Position numbers and translations under genes: made by a program. Shown here one piece after another: positions 1 through 9,380 of a stretch of DNA of 64,000 nucleotides. Origin of the DNA: Acidobacteriota bacterium (GTDB lineage Bacteria; Acidobacteriota; Terriglobia; Bryobacterales; Bryobacteraceae); NCBI GenBank assembly GCA_026393985.1, contig JAPKZB010000086.1, forward strand, positions 1-64,000, given 5' to 3'. Each line of letters begins with the position of its first letter. Positions within the stretch are counted from its first letter, which is position 1. The notes under the pieces were generated by a model. The model saw nothing but the letters and a program-made list of their open reading frames with translations, searched no databases and was not told the DNA's origin.

Positions 1-1
1 A

Positions 2-151
2 ACAGCCCCAGTCGCCAACGACCGAAGCCAACCGGCCGCCGCGCTGCCAGCCTACCCGAAGCCCTTCGGCCTCTCGCTCGACGAGCCCGCCCAACCCAAA
101 ACCTTCGCCGCCGGCGCCGGGAGCCTCTACGGAGAACTCGAGCCCGTATAA
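2..151 (+). CDS. C-terminal tail of an unidentified protein (5' end outside window)
   Basis: An open frame enters from the left edge and ends at TAA 149-151, giving about 49 residues ending in SLYGELEPV. The tail is rich in Pro and Ala. Its last part (PAQPKTFAAGAG...LEPV) aligns with the next short frame (PAQPQPFATGAQ...LEPV), so the two look like copies of one coding tail. It lies just upstream of the terminase gene, where a small phage-like gene would be expected, but nothing in the visible residues identifies a family. Confidence 0.4.
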   Translation, partial: TAPVANDRSQPAAALPAYPKPFGLSLDEPAQPKTFAAGAGSLYGELEPV

Positions 152-256
152 AATCTCCCCCGCCGCGGCCCGAATCAATACCGAGCGAAATCCCAACTAC
201 CAAACAAATCAACCAGTTACCGGCGCAAGCCCGACGACCGAAGCCAACCGGCCGCC
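18..256 (+). repeat. 23-bp exact direct repeat (18-40 and 234-256)
   Basis: The 23 bases at 18-40 recur exactly at 234-256, a spacing of 216 bp. The similarity continues imperfectly into the coding tails downstream of each copy (around 86-151 and 255-317). The shared 23 bases fall in different reading frames relative to the two tails. This looks like a partly diverged tandem duplication in front of the terminase gene. Confidence 0.7.
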
Positions 257-335
257 CGCCCAACCCCAACCCTTCGCCACCGGAGCCCAAGGAGCCCCCT
301 ATGTCGACCTGGAACCCGTTCAATTCGTCCACTGA
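153..335 (+). pseudogene. Second copy of the small coding tail, no obvious start codon
   Basis: The frame ending at TGA 333-335 encodes a tail (PAQPQPFATGAQ, then YVDLEPVQFVH) that resembles the tail ending at 151. No ATG, GTG or TTG occurs in frame after the preceding stop. It could be reached only by a shift near 149-152 or by a rare start, so I treat it as a degenerate duplicate. Its last 35 bases overlap the start of the terminase gene in another frame. Confidence 0.35.
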
Positions 336-1767
336 GCCCGAAACGCCCCGCCATCCCCGGCCCCTGGCCTGCCCAACCGCCCAGGCCAGCCCTCTCCGTC
401 CCCAGCGCACACCCAAACTCTGCCCCGACCCCGACCAGCCCCCCTCCGCCTGGGTCGCCGCCCATCTCGGCTTCACCCCGGACCCCGCTCAGGCCCGCTT
501 CCTCGACGCCACCCAAAAGCGCCTCGCCTTCGTCGGCTCCCGCCAGTCCGGCAAATCCCAAACCGCCGCCGCCAAGGCCCTCTACCTCGCCCTCCGCCAC
601 CCCGGCACCGACTATCTCCTGTTCGGCCGCGTCGCCCGCCACGCCACGCTCCTCCTCCAGCGCCTCCGCGCCTTCACCCGCCAACTCGGTCTCCCCACCC
701 CCGCCGAACCCGGCTTCCCCGGCTCCCTCGTCCTTCCCAACGGCTCCCGCTTCTTCCCCTTCCCCGGCCTCCCCGCCAACAACCGCGGACCCGCCGCCGC
801 CGCCGCCGTCATCATCGACGAAGCCGCCTTCGCCCACCCCGACCTGTTCGCCGCCGTCACCCCCATGGTCGCCACCACCCACGGCAGCATCTGGGCCCTC
901 TCCACCCCCTGCGGCCAAACCAACACCTTCTACCAGCTCTGCCACACCCCCAACAACGGCTGGACGGTCCTCCGCGCCCCCGCCTCGGAATGCCCCCGCA
1001 TCAGCCCCGACTTCCTCGCCGCCGAGCGCCAACTCCACGGCGAAGCCCTCTACTCCCAGGAGTACGAGTGCGCCTTCATCGCCCACGCCGCCCAGTTCCT
1101 CGACCGCGCCCTCATCGCCCAGGCGGCCGAGCCCCCTCAGCGCGCCGGCGTCCCCTGCTACGGCTTCACCGAACGCTACATCGGCATCGACCTCGGCAAG
1201 CGCCAGGACCACACCGCCATCGTCCTGCTCTCCTGCTCCTTCACCCGCGCCGCCCACCGCGACCCCGCTACCCAGTCCTACCCCATCACCGCCCATCTCG
1301 AACTCGTCCACGCCGAAGCCGTCCCGCTCGGCACGGACCACCTCAGCCTGCCCGCCCGGCTCCGCGCCCTGCTCGCCGCCCAGCCCGGTCCCTTCCGCCA
1401 GACCCATCTCATCCTCGACGCCACCGGCGAGAGCACCCTCATCGAGCTGCTCCGCCAGGACCGTCACCTCAAGGTAGATACCTTCCAGCCCGTGGCCATC
1501 ACGGGCGGCTACCAGACCAACCAGCTCCCGGGAGGTTACAAAGGTATTCCCCGGCCCGACCTGTTGACCCGCCTGCGCACCGCCCTCGCCACCCGGAAGC
1601 TGACCCTGCCCCCCAGCGTCCCCGGCCTGCCGGACCTGGTCCACGAACTCATCCACTTCCGCAGCGACGGCACCCAGCCCGAACACGACGACCTCGTCTT
1701 CGCCCTCGCCCTCGCCATCTGGCAAGCCTTCGCCCACCACAAAGACCACTTCTACCCCGGCGCCTGA
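301..1767 (+). CDS. Terminase large subunit-like ATPase/nuclease
   Basis: This 488-residue protein has the two-domain build of phage DNA-packaging motors. The ATPase half shows Walker A GSRQSGKS (79-86), a Walker B strand ending IIDEAAF (D173, E174) and the coupling motif LSTPCG (200-205). The nuclease half has the RNase H-like acidic set: D297 in GIDLGKRQDH, D373 in LILDATGES and D463/D464 in EHDDLVFA. All key residues are present, so the protein looks intact. AAGGAG at 289-294 lies 6 nt before the ATG and supports this start. No portal, capsid, integrase or small terminase gene is visible, so it is either a lone remnant, a domesticated copy or the edge of an element to the left. Confidence 0.85.
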   Translation: MSTWNPFNSSTEPETPRHPRPLACPTAQASPLRPQRTPKLCPDPDQPPSAWVAAHLGFTPDPAQARFLDATQKRLAFVGSRQSGKSQTAAAKALYLALRHPGTDYLLFGRVARHATLLLQRLRAFTRQLGLPTPAEPGFPGSLVLPNGSRFFPFPGLPANNRGPAAAAAVIIDEAAFAHPDLFAAVTPMVATTHGSIWALSTPCGQTNTFYQLCHTPNNGWTVLRAPASECPRISPDFLAAERQLHGEALYSQEYECAFIAHAAQFLDRALIAQAAEPPQRAGVPCYGFTERYIGIDLGKRQDHTAIVLLSCSFTRAAHRDPATQSYPITAHLELVHAEAVPLGTDHLSLPARLRALLAAQPGPFRQTHLILDATGESTLIELLRQDRHLKVDTFQPVAITGGYQTNQLPGGYKGIPRPDLLTRLRTALATRKLTLPPSVPGLPDLVHELIHFRSDGTQPEHDDLVFALALAIWQAFAHHKDHFYPGA

Positions 1768-1879
1768 CCCGGCCCACCGGGCGGGGAACTCGCCCCTCCT
1801 GCCCCGGTCCCCGCCGAACCGCCCAACCCAGAGCCAACCCCCTGCGCCATAATGACAGAACCACAACCCAGGAACCCCC

Positions 1880-3400
1880 ATGCGCACCCTCCTCACCCTC
1901 CTCCTCGCCGCACCCTGCCTCACCGCCGCCACCCGCTGCACCAACCTCGCCCAACTCACCCTCCCCCACACCCGCATCGCCGCCGCCACCCTCGTTCCCG
2001 CCGGCGCCTTCACCCCGCCCAACGGTCGCCCCATCCCCAATCTCCCCGCCTTCTGCCGCATCACCGCCACCCTCACCCCTTCCCCCGATTCCCAAATCCA
2101 GGTCGAAGTCTGGCTCCCCACCGCCTGGAACTCCCAGTTCCTCGGCGTCGGCAACGGCGGCTACGCCGGCGCCATCAGCTACGCCGGCCTCGTCGAAGCC
2201 GTCCGCCACGGCTACGCCACCGCCTCCACCGACACCGGACACGAAGGCACCGGCATCGACGCCTCCTGGGCCCTCCATCACCCCGAAAAGATCACCGACT
2301 TCGGCCACCGCGCGATCCACGAAATGACCGTCCAGGCCAAAGCCCTCCTCACCGCTCACTACGGCGCCCCGCCCCGCCGGTCCTACTTCAGCTCCTGCTC
2401 GAACGGCGGCCGCCAGGCCCTCATGGAGGCCCAACGCTACCCCGCCGACTACGACGGTATCCTCGCCGGCGCCCCCGCCAACGCCTGGACCTCCCTCATG
2501 ACCAACGCCGCCCGCGCCATGCAGGCCACCGCCGCCCCGGCCAACTACATCCCGGCCACGAAACTCCCTGCCATCCAGGCCGCCGTCCTCGCCGCCTGCG
2601 ACCTCGCCGACGGCGTCAAGGACAACGTCCTTGAAAACCCCGCCGCCTGCCGCTTCGACCCCGCCACCCTCCGCTGCCCCGGCGCCGACGCCGCCAACTG
2701 CCTCACCCCGCCTCAGGTCAACGCCCTCAACGCCCTTTACGCCCCGCTCCGCGACCCTCGGGGCAAAACCCTCTTCCCCGGCTACTCGCCCTCCGGCGAA
2801 GCCGAAACCGGCGGCTGGGCCGCCTGGATCACCGGCGCTCAGCCCGCCGCCGGTGCCCTCCACGCCTTCTCCTCCAACTTCTTCCGCTACATGGTCTACA
2901 GCGACCCCGCCTGGACCATCGATCGCTTCGACCTCGCCCGCGACCTCCCCGCCGCCCGGAAGCTCGCCCCCGTCCTCGATGCCACCAACCCCGACCTCCG
3001 CGCCTTCCACGCCCGCGGCGGTAAGCTCATCCTCTACCACGGCTGGTGCGACGCCGCCATCCCCGCCCAGAACGCCATCGACTACTACCAGGCCGTGGTC
3101 CGCAAAATGGGCCCCGCCAAGGCCCAACGGTTCGTCCGTCTCTTCCTGGCGCCTGGCGTCCAGCACTGCGGCGGCGGCGCGGGCGCCCACACCTTCGGCC
3201 AGGGCGGCGCTCCGCAGGGCGATCCCGCCTCGAACATGGCGGCCGCCCTGGTCCGCTGGGTCGAACAGGGCACGGCCCCGGAGCGGATCGTCGCCACCCG
3301 GCCCGGACGCACCCGTCCCCTCTGCGCCTACCCCCAGGTCGCCCGCTACCGCGGCAACGGCTCCACCGACGACGCCGCTAATTTCGACTGCGCCCGCTAG
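1880..3400 (+). CDS. Secreted tannase/feruloyl esterase family protein
   Basis: This 506-residue protein starts with a signal peptide (MRTLLTLLLAAPCLTAA) and belongs to the tannase/feruloyl esterase family, which hydrolyses ester bonds in plant phenolics such as gallate or ferulate esters. The family's CS-D-HC catalytic signature is complete: C173-S174 in SCSNGG, D391 in HGWCDAAIP and H429-C430 in GVQHCGGG. A CATAAT box at 1846-1851 is a possible -10 element. The gene converges on the DUF1501 gene and shares a CTAG stop overlap with it. The exact substrate cannot be read from the sequence. Confidence 0.9.
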   Translation: MRTLLTLLLAAPCLTAATRCTNLAQLTLPHTRIAAATLVPAGAFTPPNGRPIPNLPAFCRITATLTPSPDSQIQVEVWLPTAWNSQFLGVGNGGYAGAISYAGLVEAVRHGYATASTDTGHEGTGIDASWALHHPEKITDFGHRAIHEMTVQAKALLTAHYGAPPRRSYFSSCSNGGRQALMEAQRYPADYDGILAGAPANAWTSLMTNAARAMQATAAPANYIPATKLPAIQAAVLAACDLADGVKDNVLENPAACRFDPATLRCPGADAANCLTPPQVNALNALYAPLRDPRGKTLFPGYSPSGEAETGGWAAWITGAQPAAGALHAFSSNFFRYMVYSDPAWTIDRFDLARDLPAARKLAPVLDATNPDLRAFHARGGKLILYHGWCDAAIPAQNAIDYYQAVVRKMGPAKAQRFVRLFLAPGVQHCGGGAGAHTFGQGGAPQGDPASNMAAALVRWVEQGTAPERIVATRPGRTRPLCAYPQVARYRGNGSTDDAANFDCAR

Positions 3401-4809
3401 GCCAAAACCTCTTTGAGCACCCGCCCGTGTACCTCGGTCAGCCGCTCGCGCCGCCCCTGGTGCAGGTAGCTCAACCGGTCCTGGTCGAGGCCCATCTGGT
3501 GGATCAACGTCGCGTGCAGATCCCGGAAATGCACCGGGTCCACCGTCGCCTTCAGCCCAATCTCGTCCGTCGCCCCGTAGGTCACCCCGCCCCGGAATCC
3601 GCCGCCCGCCACCCACATCGTGAAGCCCGTATTGTGGTGGTCGCGCCCGTTGCCGCGCTCGGACTCCGGCGACCGCCCAAACTCACCGCCCCACAGCACG
3701 ATGGTCGAATCGAGCAGCCCCCGCCGCTTCAGATCCTGAATCAGCGCCGCCGTCGGCTGGTCCGTCAAACCCGCCATCCGCAGATGGTTCTTCTCAATGT
3801 CGCTGTGCGCGTCCCACTCGGTCTCCCCGCCGCCGCCGCCCGCCACCACGCAGAGGAACCGCACGCCCTTCTCCACCAGCCGCCGCGCCAGCAGGCACCG
3901 CCGTCCGTAGTCGTCCGTCAGCGGCTTGCCCACCCCATACAGATCCAGCGTCTCCTGCGGCTCCTTCGAGACGTCAAAAATCTCCGGGGCCTCCGTCTGC
4001 ATCCGGAAGGCCGTATCGTAGGCCGAAATCCGCGCTGCAAACTCGGCGTCCTCCCCCGGCAGGTTCGCCTCGTTCAACTGCCGCAGAAACTCCACCGTCT
4101 TCCGCCGCCGCTCCATCGAGATGCCCTTCGGTAGCTCCAGGTTCAGCACCGGCCGCTTGCCCGGACGGAACATCGCCGGCTGGTACACCGCCGGTAGAAA
4201 CCCGTTCGTGTACATCGGCTGCCCCGCCTCCGGCGCCCCGTGCGGGTCCGGCATCACCACGTACGCCGGCAGCGACTCGGACTCCGAACCCAGGCCGTAG
4301 GTGAACCAACTCCCCATCGCCGGAAACCCCGGAATCACCCGGCCCGACATCATCTGGTACTGCGCCGCCGAGTGCACCACCATGTCCCCGTGCATCGACC
4401 GCAGAATACACAGATCGTCCACCACCTTCGCCTGATGCGGCAGCAGATCGGAGACCTCTATGCCCGACTTGCCGTACCGCGCAAACGTCCGCTTCGTGCC
4501 CAGAATTCGCGAATTCTGGTTTACGTTCTGGTACTCTACCTTGCCGAAGCTGTCCGGTCGCTTTTGCCCGTGCAACTGGTTCAGCAGCGGCTTCGGGTCA
4601 AACGTCTCGAGGTGCGACGGCCCCCCGGCCTGAAACAGGAAGATGATCGACTTGGCCTTCGCCGCAAAGTGCGGCGCCTTCGCCGCCAGCGGATTCAGCC
4701 GCTTGGCCTCCTGCCCCAGCAGCGAGGCATAGCTCATCGCGCCAAACCCGCAAAAACACTGGGTCAGAAACTCGCGGCGGTTACGGGCGTAGCGTATATG
4801 TTCCGGCAT
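3397..4809 (-). CDS. DUF1501 family protein with Tat-type signal
   Basis: This 470-residue protein belongs to the DUF1501 family (alkaline-phosphatase-like fold, common in Planctomycetes and Acidobacteria). A twin-arginine stretch (RNRREFLTQ, residues 10-18) near the N-terminus points to Tat export. Family landmarks visible are FLFQAGGPSHLETFDPKP near residue 58, the metal-site-like GGEFGRSPESERGNGRDHH and a C-terminal HATLIHQMGLD. It starts 2 nt after the stop of the PSD1 gene, so the two are almost certainly co-transcribed. This pairing is typical of the family, but no enzymatic activity is firmly established. Confidence 0.9.
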   Translation of the reverse strand: MPEHIRYARNRREFLTQCFCGFGAMSYASLLGQEAKRLNPLAAKAPHFAAKAKSIIFLFQAGGPSHLETFDPKPLLNQLHGQKRPDSFGKVEYQNVNQNSRILGTKRTFARYGKSGIEVSDLLPHQAKVVDDLCILRSMHGDMVVHSAAQYQMMSGRVIPGFPAMGSWFTYGLGSESESLPAYVVMPDPHGAPEAGQPMYTNGFLPAVYQPAMFRPGKRPVLNLELPKGISMERRRKTVEFLRQLNEANLPGEDAEFAARISAYDTAFRMQTEAPEIFDVSKEPQETLDLYGVGKPLTDDYGRRCLLARRLVEKGVRFLCVVAGGGGGETEWDAHSDIEKNHLRMAGLTDQPTAALIQDLKRRGLLDSTIVLWGGEFGRSPESERGNGRDHHNTGFTMWVAGGGFRGGVTYGATDEIGLKATVDPVHFRDLHATLIHQMGLDQDRLSYLHQGRRERLTEVHGRVLKEVLA

Positions 4810-4811
4810 CG

Positions 4812-6785
4812 TTAGTCCACGTACAGAAAGGCGTTGGAGTTGAAAAGGCTCAGGGCAAACTCGGTCACCGCGGCCGGGTCCGGGTCGTCCAGGTATCGCT
4901 TCGACAGCTGCAGCTCCCGGGCGTTCGGCCCGCGCCCCGTCGCCAGACGGAACGCCTGCTCTACCTTATCCCCGGTCAGGCGTTTGGCAAAGGACACTGC
5001 CAGATCATTCGACAGCGTCCCGTTCAACAGCTCGAGCGCCTGCGGCGCGTGCGTCGACTGGTCGCGCCGCGCGCACGACAGCAGCGTGTCCGGCGAGTCA
5101 AACACCTGGTTGAACGGCAGAATCAGATTCCGCTTGTAGATCAGATAGATCGTCCGCCGGTCGTGCTCGCGCCGGTCCCGTGTCGTCAGCCAATACTGCG
5201 GCCGCTTCAGATCCCGGATCAGCTCCTCGTCAATCTGGACCATCACGCTCGGCCCCCCGGCCTTCGCATTCAGCCGCGCGGAAACCGCCAGCATCGAATC
5301 GCGGATCTCCTCGGCCGCCAGCCGCCGCCGGTTCATCCGCCACAGCAGCTTGTTCTCCGGGTCCTTGCCCGCGCCCGCTGTCGGCCCCGCTCCTGGCTGG
5401 CTGCTCTGCCGGTAGGTCGCCGAAGTCATCAGCATCCGGTGCAGCGGCTTCATCCGCCACCCGCCCCGCACATACTCATTGGCTAGCCAGTCGAGTAGCT
5501 CCGGGTGCGTCGGCTTGAGCCCCATCTTCCCGAAATCGTTCGGCGTACCCACAATCCCCCGGCCAAAGTGATAACCCCAAATCCGGTTCACCATCACCCG
5601 CGCCGGCAGCGGATTCGCCGCATCCGTAATCCATTCCGCCAGCCGCTGCCGCGGCTTCCCGGTCGCCAGCGGCAACTCCGGCGTCTCCTCCGCCAGCAGC
5701 ACCCCCGGAGGACGCATCCCGACCTGCGCGCCCTTGTTCCGGTAGTCGCCCGCCGCCAGCAGATGGATCGGCGTCATCTCCTTCACCTCGTTCCGCACCG
5801 CGTACATCGCCGCCGGCGGCGTCGGAATCTGCTCGTCGATCGCCTCGAGCCGGATCAGGATCTTGCCCTTCTCCTCCTCCGAGGCCTGCCGCATCGCCAT
5901 CCGCAGCTTGCGCATCTCGGCCTCGAGCGGCTCCATCGTCTGCTTGTAACGCGCCTGCTCCTCGGCCGAAGCCACCACGATGTCGTTGGCCTGCGTCTGC
6001 GCAAAATAACCCTGCAGACGGTAGTAATCCGACTGCCGGATCGGGTCGAACTTATGGTCGTGACACCGCGCGCAGCCCATCGTCATCCCCAACATCGCCG
6101 CCCCGACAATGTTGGTCATCTCCGTCAGCACCTCGGTCCGCGAACTCGCCACGTTCTGGTTGCCCGCGTTCTTCCGCAGCGGCCCCAGCCGGTTAAAGCC
6201 GCTCGCAATCAGGTAGGTATTGTTCGCCGGATCCATCTCGTCGCCGGCCAACTGCTCCCGCAAAAACTGATCGTACGGCTTGTCCGCGTTCAAGCTCTCA
6301 ATCACGTAGTCCCGATAGCGAAACGCATCCGGCCGGTGCGTATCGTACTCGTAGCCATCGGACTCGGCAAACCGCACCACATCGAGCCAATGCCGCGCCC
6401 ACTGCTCGCCGTAGCGCGGCGACGCCAGCAGCCGGTCCACCAGTCGCTCATAGGCGTCCGGCGCCTTGTCCCTAACGAAGGCCGCGATCTCCTCCGGCGT
6501 CGGCGGCAATCCGTGCAGATCGTAAGTCACCCGCCGGATCAATGTCGCCCGGTCGGCCTCCGCCGACGGCTTCAGTCCAGCCTTTTGCAACCCCTCGAGA
6601 ATAAACGCATCCACCGGGTTGCGGATCCACCCGTCCTGCAGCGCCGGCGGACGCACCTCCTTGCGCGGCTGAAACGCCCAATGCCGCCGCTCGGCCGCCG
6701 TATACCGGCCCAACGGGGCGATCTCGTTCGTGTTCGGAGCGGCGAACGAAGCTGCGGCCACAACCAAGGCTAGGATTCGTCTCAT
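4812..6785 (-). CDS. PSD1 protein (DUF1549 + DUF1553), secreted
   Basis: This 657-residue protein starts at the ATG giving MRRILALVVAAASFAAP, a clear signal peptide; the frame is open further upstream but that extension looks non-coding. DUF1549 covers roughly residues 40-240 (NPVDAFILEGL, GLPPTPEEIAAFV, HWLDVVRFAESDGYEYD) with the Cys-His segment GCARCHDHKFDP. DUF1553 follows ([31 protein letters not shown]). Unlike the second PSD1 protein in this window, it has no N-terminal cytochrome-c domain. It is followed 2 nt later by the DUF1501 gene and preceded by the histidine kinase gene on the same strand. Confidence 0.9.
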   Translation of the reverse strand: MRRILALVVAAASFAAPNTNEIAPLGRYTAAERRHWAFQPRKEVRPPALQDGWIRNPVDAFILEGLQKAGLKPSAEADRATLIRRVTYDLHGLPPTPEEIAAFVRDKAPDAYERLVDRLLASPRYGEQWARHWLDVVRFAESDGYEYDTHRPDAFRYRDYVIESLNADKPYDQFLREQLAGDEMDPANNTYLIASGFNRLGPLRKNAGNQNVASSRTEVLTEMTNIVGAAMLGMTMGCARCHDHKFDPIRQSDYYRLQGYFAQTQANDIVVASAEEQARYKQTMEPLEAEMRKLRMAMRQASEEEKGKILIRLEAIDEQIPTPPAAMYAVRNEVKEMTPIHLLAAGDYRNKGAQVGMRPPGVLLAEETPELPLATGKPRQRLAEWITDAANPLPARVMVNRIWGYHFGRGIVGTPNDFGKMGLKPTHPELLDWLANEYVRGGWRMKPLHRMLMTSATYRQSSQPGAGPTAGAGKDPENKLLWRMNRRRLAAEEIRDSMLAVSARLNAKAGGPSVMVQIDEELIRDLKRPQYWLTTRDRREHDRRTIYLIYKRNLILPFNQVFDSPDTLLSCARRDQSTHAPQALELLNGTLSNDLAVSFAKRLTGDKVEQAFRLATGRGPNARELQLSKRYLDDPDPAAVTEFALSLFNSNAFLYVD

Positions 6786-6804
6786 AGAGTAACTGAGAAG
6801 AATT

Positions 6805-8073
<1,269 letters not shown>

Positions 8074-8105
8074 TAATGGCCTTATCGGCCCTTACGGAAA
8101 ATGTC

Positions 8106-9368
8106 TTAGGTTGGATAGACCCATGGGGCGCGGTAAGCCCGGCGCAGCAGCGCATTGCCCGCGGCATCCTCGGGACACTGGTTGCCGTCCCACCGGATGC
8201 TCCGCCCCAACCGCCACGACACCATGCCCAGCAGCGCCGCGTTCGTCGCCCGGTAGCCGATCTCAATATCCCGCACCGGCTGCCGCTTCTCCCGGATCGC
8301 CGTCAGAAAATCCGCCCACAGCTCCTTGATGTTCTGCCCGTCCGGATCGTTCAGCTGCGGCTCCACATGAATCGGCTTCTCGGATTTCTTAGCCGGATAG
8401 AACGTCCAGCCGTCGCGCCAGCCCATGTGAAACGTCCCCTCGGTCCCGTAGAAGTACGCCCCGATCAGATGCTGCTCGGCGTTGTTGCCCGCATAGTGGC
8501 GCTGCTCCCAGGTCGCCGTGAACGACTCAAACTCGTAGGTCACCACCTGCGTATCCGGCGCGTCGGTCGAATCCTCGCGGATGAACCGGTTCCCAGTCGA
8601 ATGCACCGATTTGGGGTGCGTCTCGTCGGTCCACCACAGCACCTGATCCATCCAGTGCACACCCCAGTCGCCCAGCGTGCCGTTGGCGAAGTCCAGATAC
8701 TGACGGAACCCGCGCGGATGAATCGACGGGTTAAAGTTGCGCTTCGGCGCCGGGCCGAGCCACAGATCCCAATCCATCCCCTTCGGCGGTTCGGCATCGG
8801 GCGTCTTCACACCCGCCCCGCCCGCCGCGTGGGCGAAGGTGCGGACCATCCCAATCTTGCCCACCTTGCCCGACTTGAGAAACGCCATCCCCGAGACCGG
8901 ATGCGGTGACACGCGCCGGTGCAGCCCCACCTGAATGCGCCGGTCCGCCTCCCGCGCGGCGCGCACCATCGCCTTGCCCTCGTCAATCGTGTGCGCAATC
9001 GGCTTTTCCACGTAGACGTGCGCCCCGGCCTTCACCGCGTCAATCGTCGGCAGCGCGTGCCAGTGGTCGGGCGTGGCGACGATGGCGATATCGGGCCGCT
9101 CCTTTTTCAGCATCTCGCGATAGTCCCGGTAGCGCCGCGGTTGGTCCGCGGAGACCTTGGCGATCTCCTGTCCGGCCTTGTCCATCTGATTCGGATCCGG
9201 GTCGGCCAACGCCACCGCCGAGCACTCCCCCGAAGCGAGCGCCTCCCGCAGAATGTTCATCCCCCACCAGCCCGCGCCAATCAGCGCGGTCTTGTATTTC
9301 CGACCGGGTTGGGCCGAGAGCAGGGGAACGGCGCCAAGGCCGGCCTGAAAAAACGTGCGACGATCCAT
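8106..9368 (-). CDS. Gfo/Idh/MocA family oxidoreductase, exported
   Basis: This 420-residue NAD(P)-dependent dehydrogenase-like protein has a Tat-type N-terminus (MDRRTFFQAGLGAVPLLSA), then a Rossmann fold with GAGWWGMN and the family's substrate-domain EKP motif (YVEKPIAHT, near residue 120). The C-terminal half matches the secreted Gfo/Idh group common in Planctomycetes and Acidobacteria, which acts on sugars or cyclitols. It begins 12 nt after the propeller gene stops and precedes the histidine kinase. The substrate is unknown. Confidence 0.88.
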   Translation of the reverse strand: MDRRTFFQAGLGAVPLLSAQPGRKYKTALIGAGWWGMNILREALASGECSAVALADPDPNQMDKAGQEIAKVSADQPRRYRDYREMLKKERPDIAIVATPDHWHALPTIDAVKAGAHVYVEKPIAHTIDEGKAMVRAAREADRRIQVGLHRRVSPHPVSGMAFLKSGKVGKIGMVRTFAHAAGGAGVKTPDAEPPKGMDWDLWLGPAPKRNFNPSIHPRGFRQYLDFANGTLGDWGVHWMDQVLWWTDETHPKSVHSTGNRFIREDSTDAPDTQVVTYEFESFTATWEQRHYAGNNAEQHLIGAYFYGTEGTFHMGWRDGWTFYPAKKSEKPIHVEPQLNDPDGQNIKELWADFLTAIREKRQPVRDIEIGYRATNAALLGMVSWRLGRSIRWDGNQCPEDAAGNALLRRAYRAPWVYPT

Positions 9369-9380
9369 CGCCGGATGATA

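Noticed and set aside
1-1767. A prophage
   Set aside because: Only a terminase large subunit is recognisable; no integrase, attachment sites or structural genes are visible within the window.
217-3616. Very long minus-strand frames (about 645 and 655 codons) opposite the terminase and tannase genes
   Set aside because: They are rich in Gly, Ala, Val and Arg repeats, lack any family signal, and mirror strong plus-strand genes with clear catalytic motifs; this is a GC-rich shadow effect.
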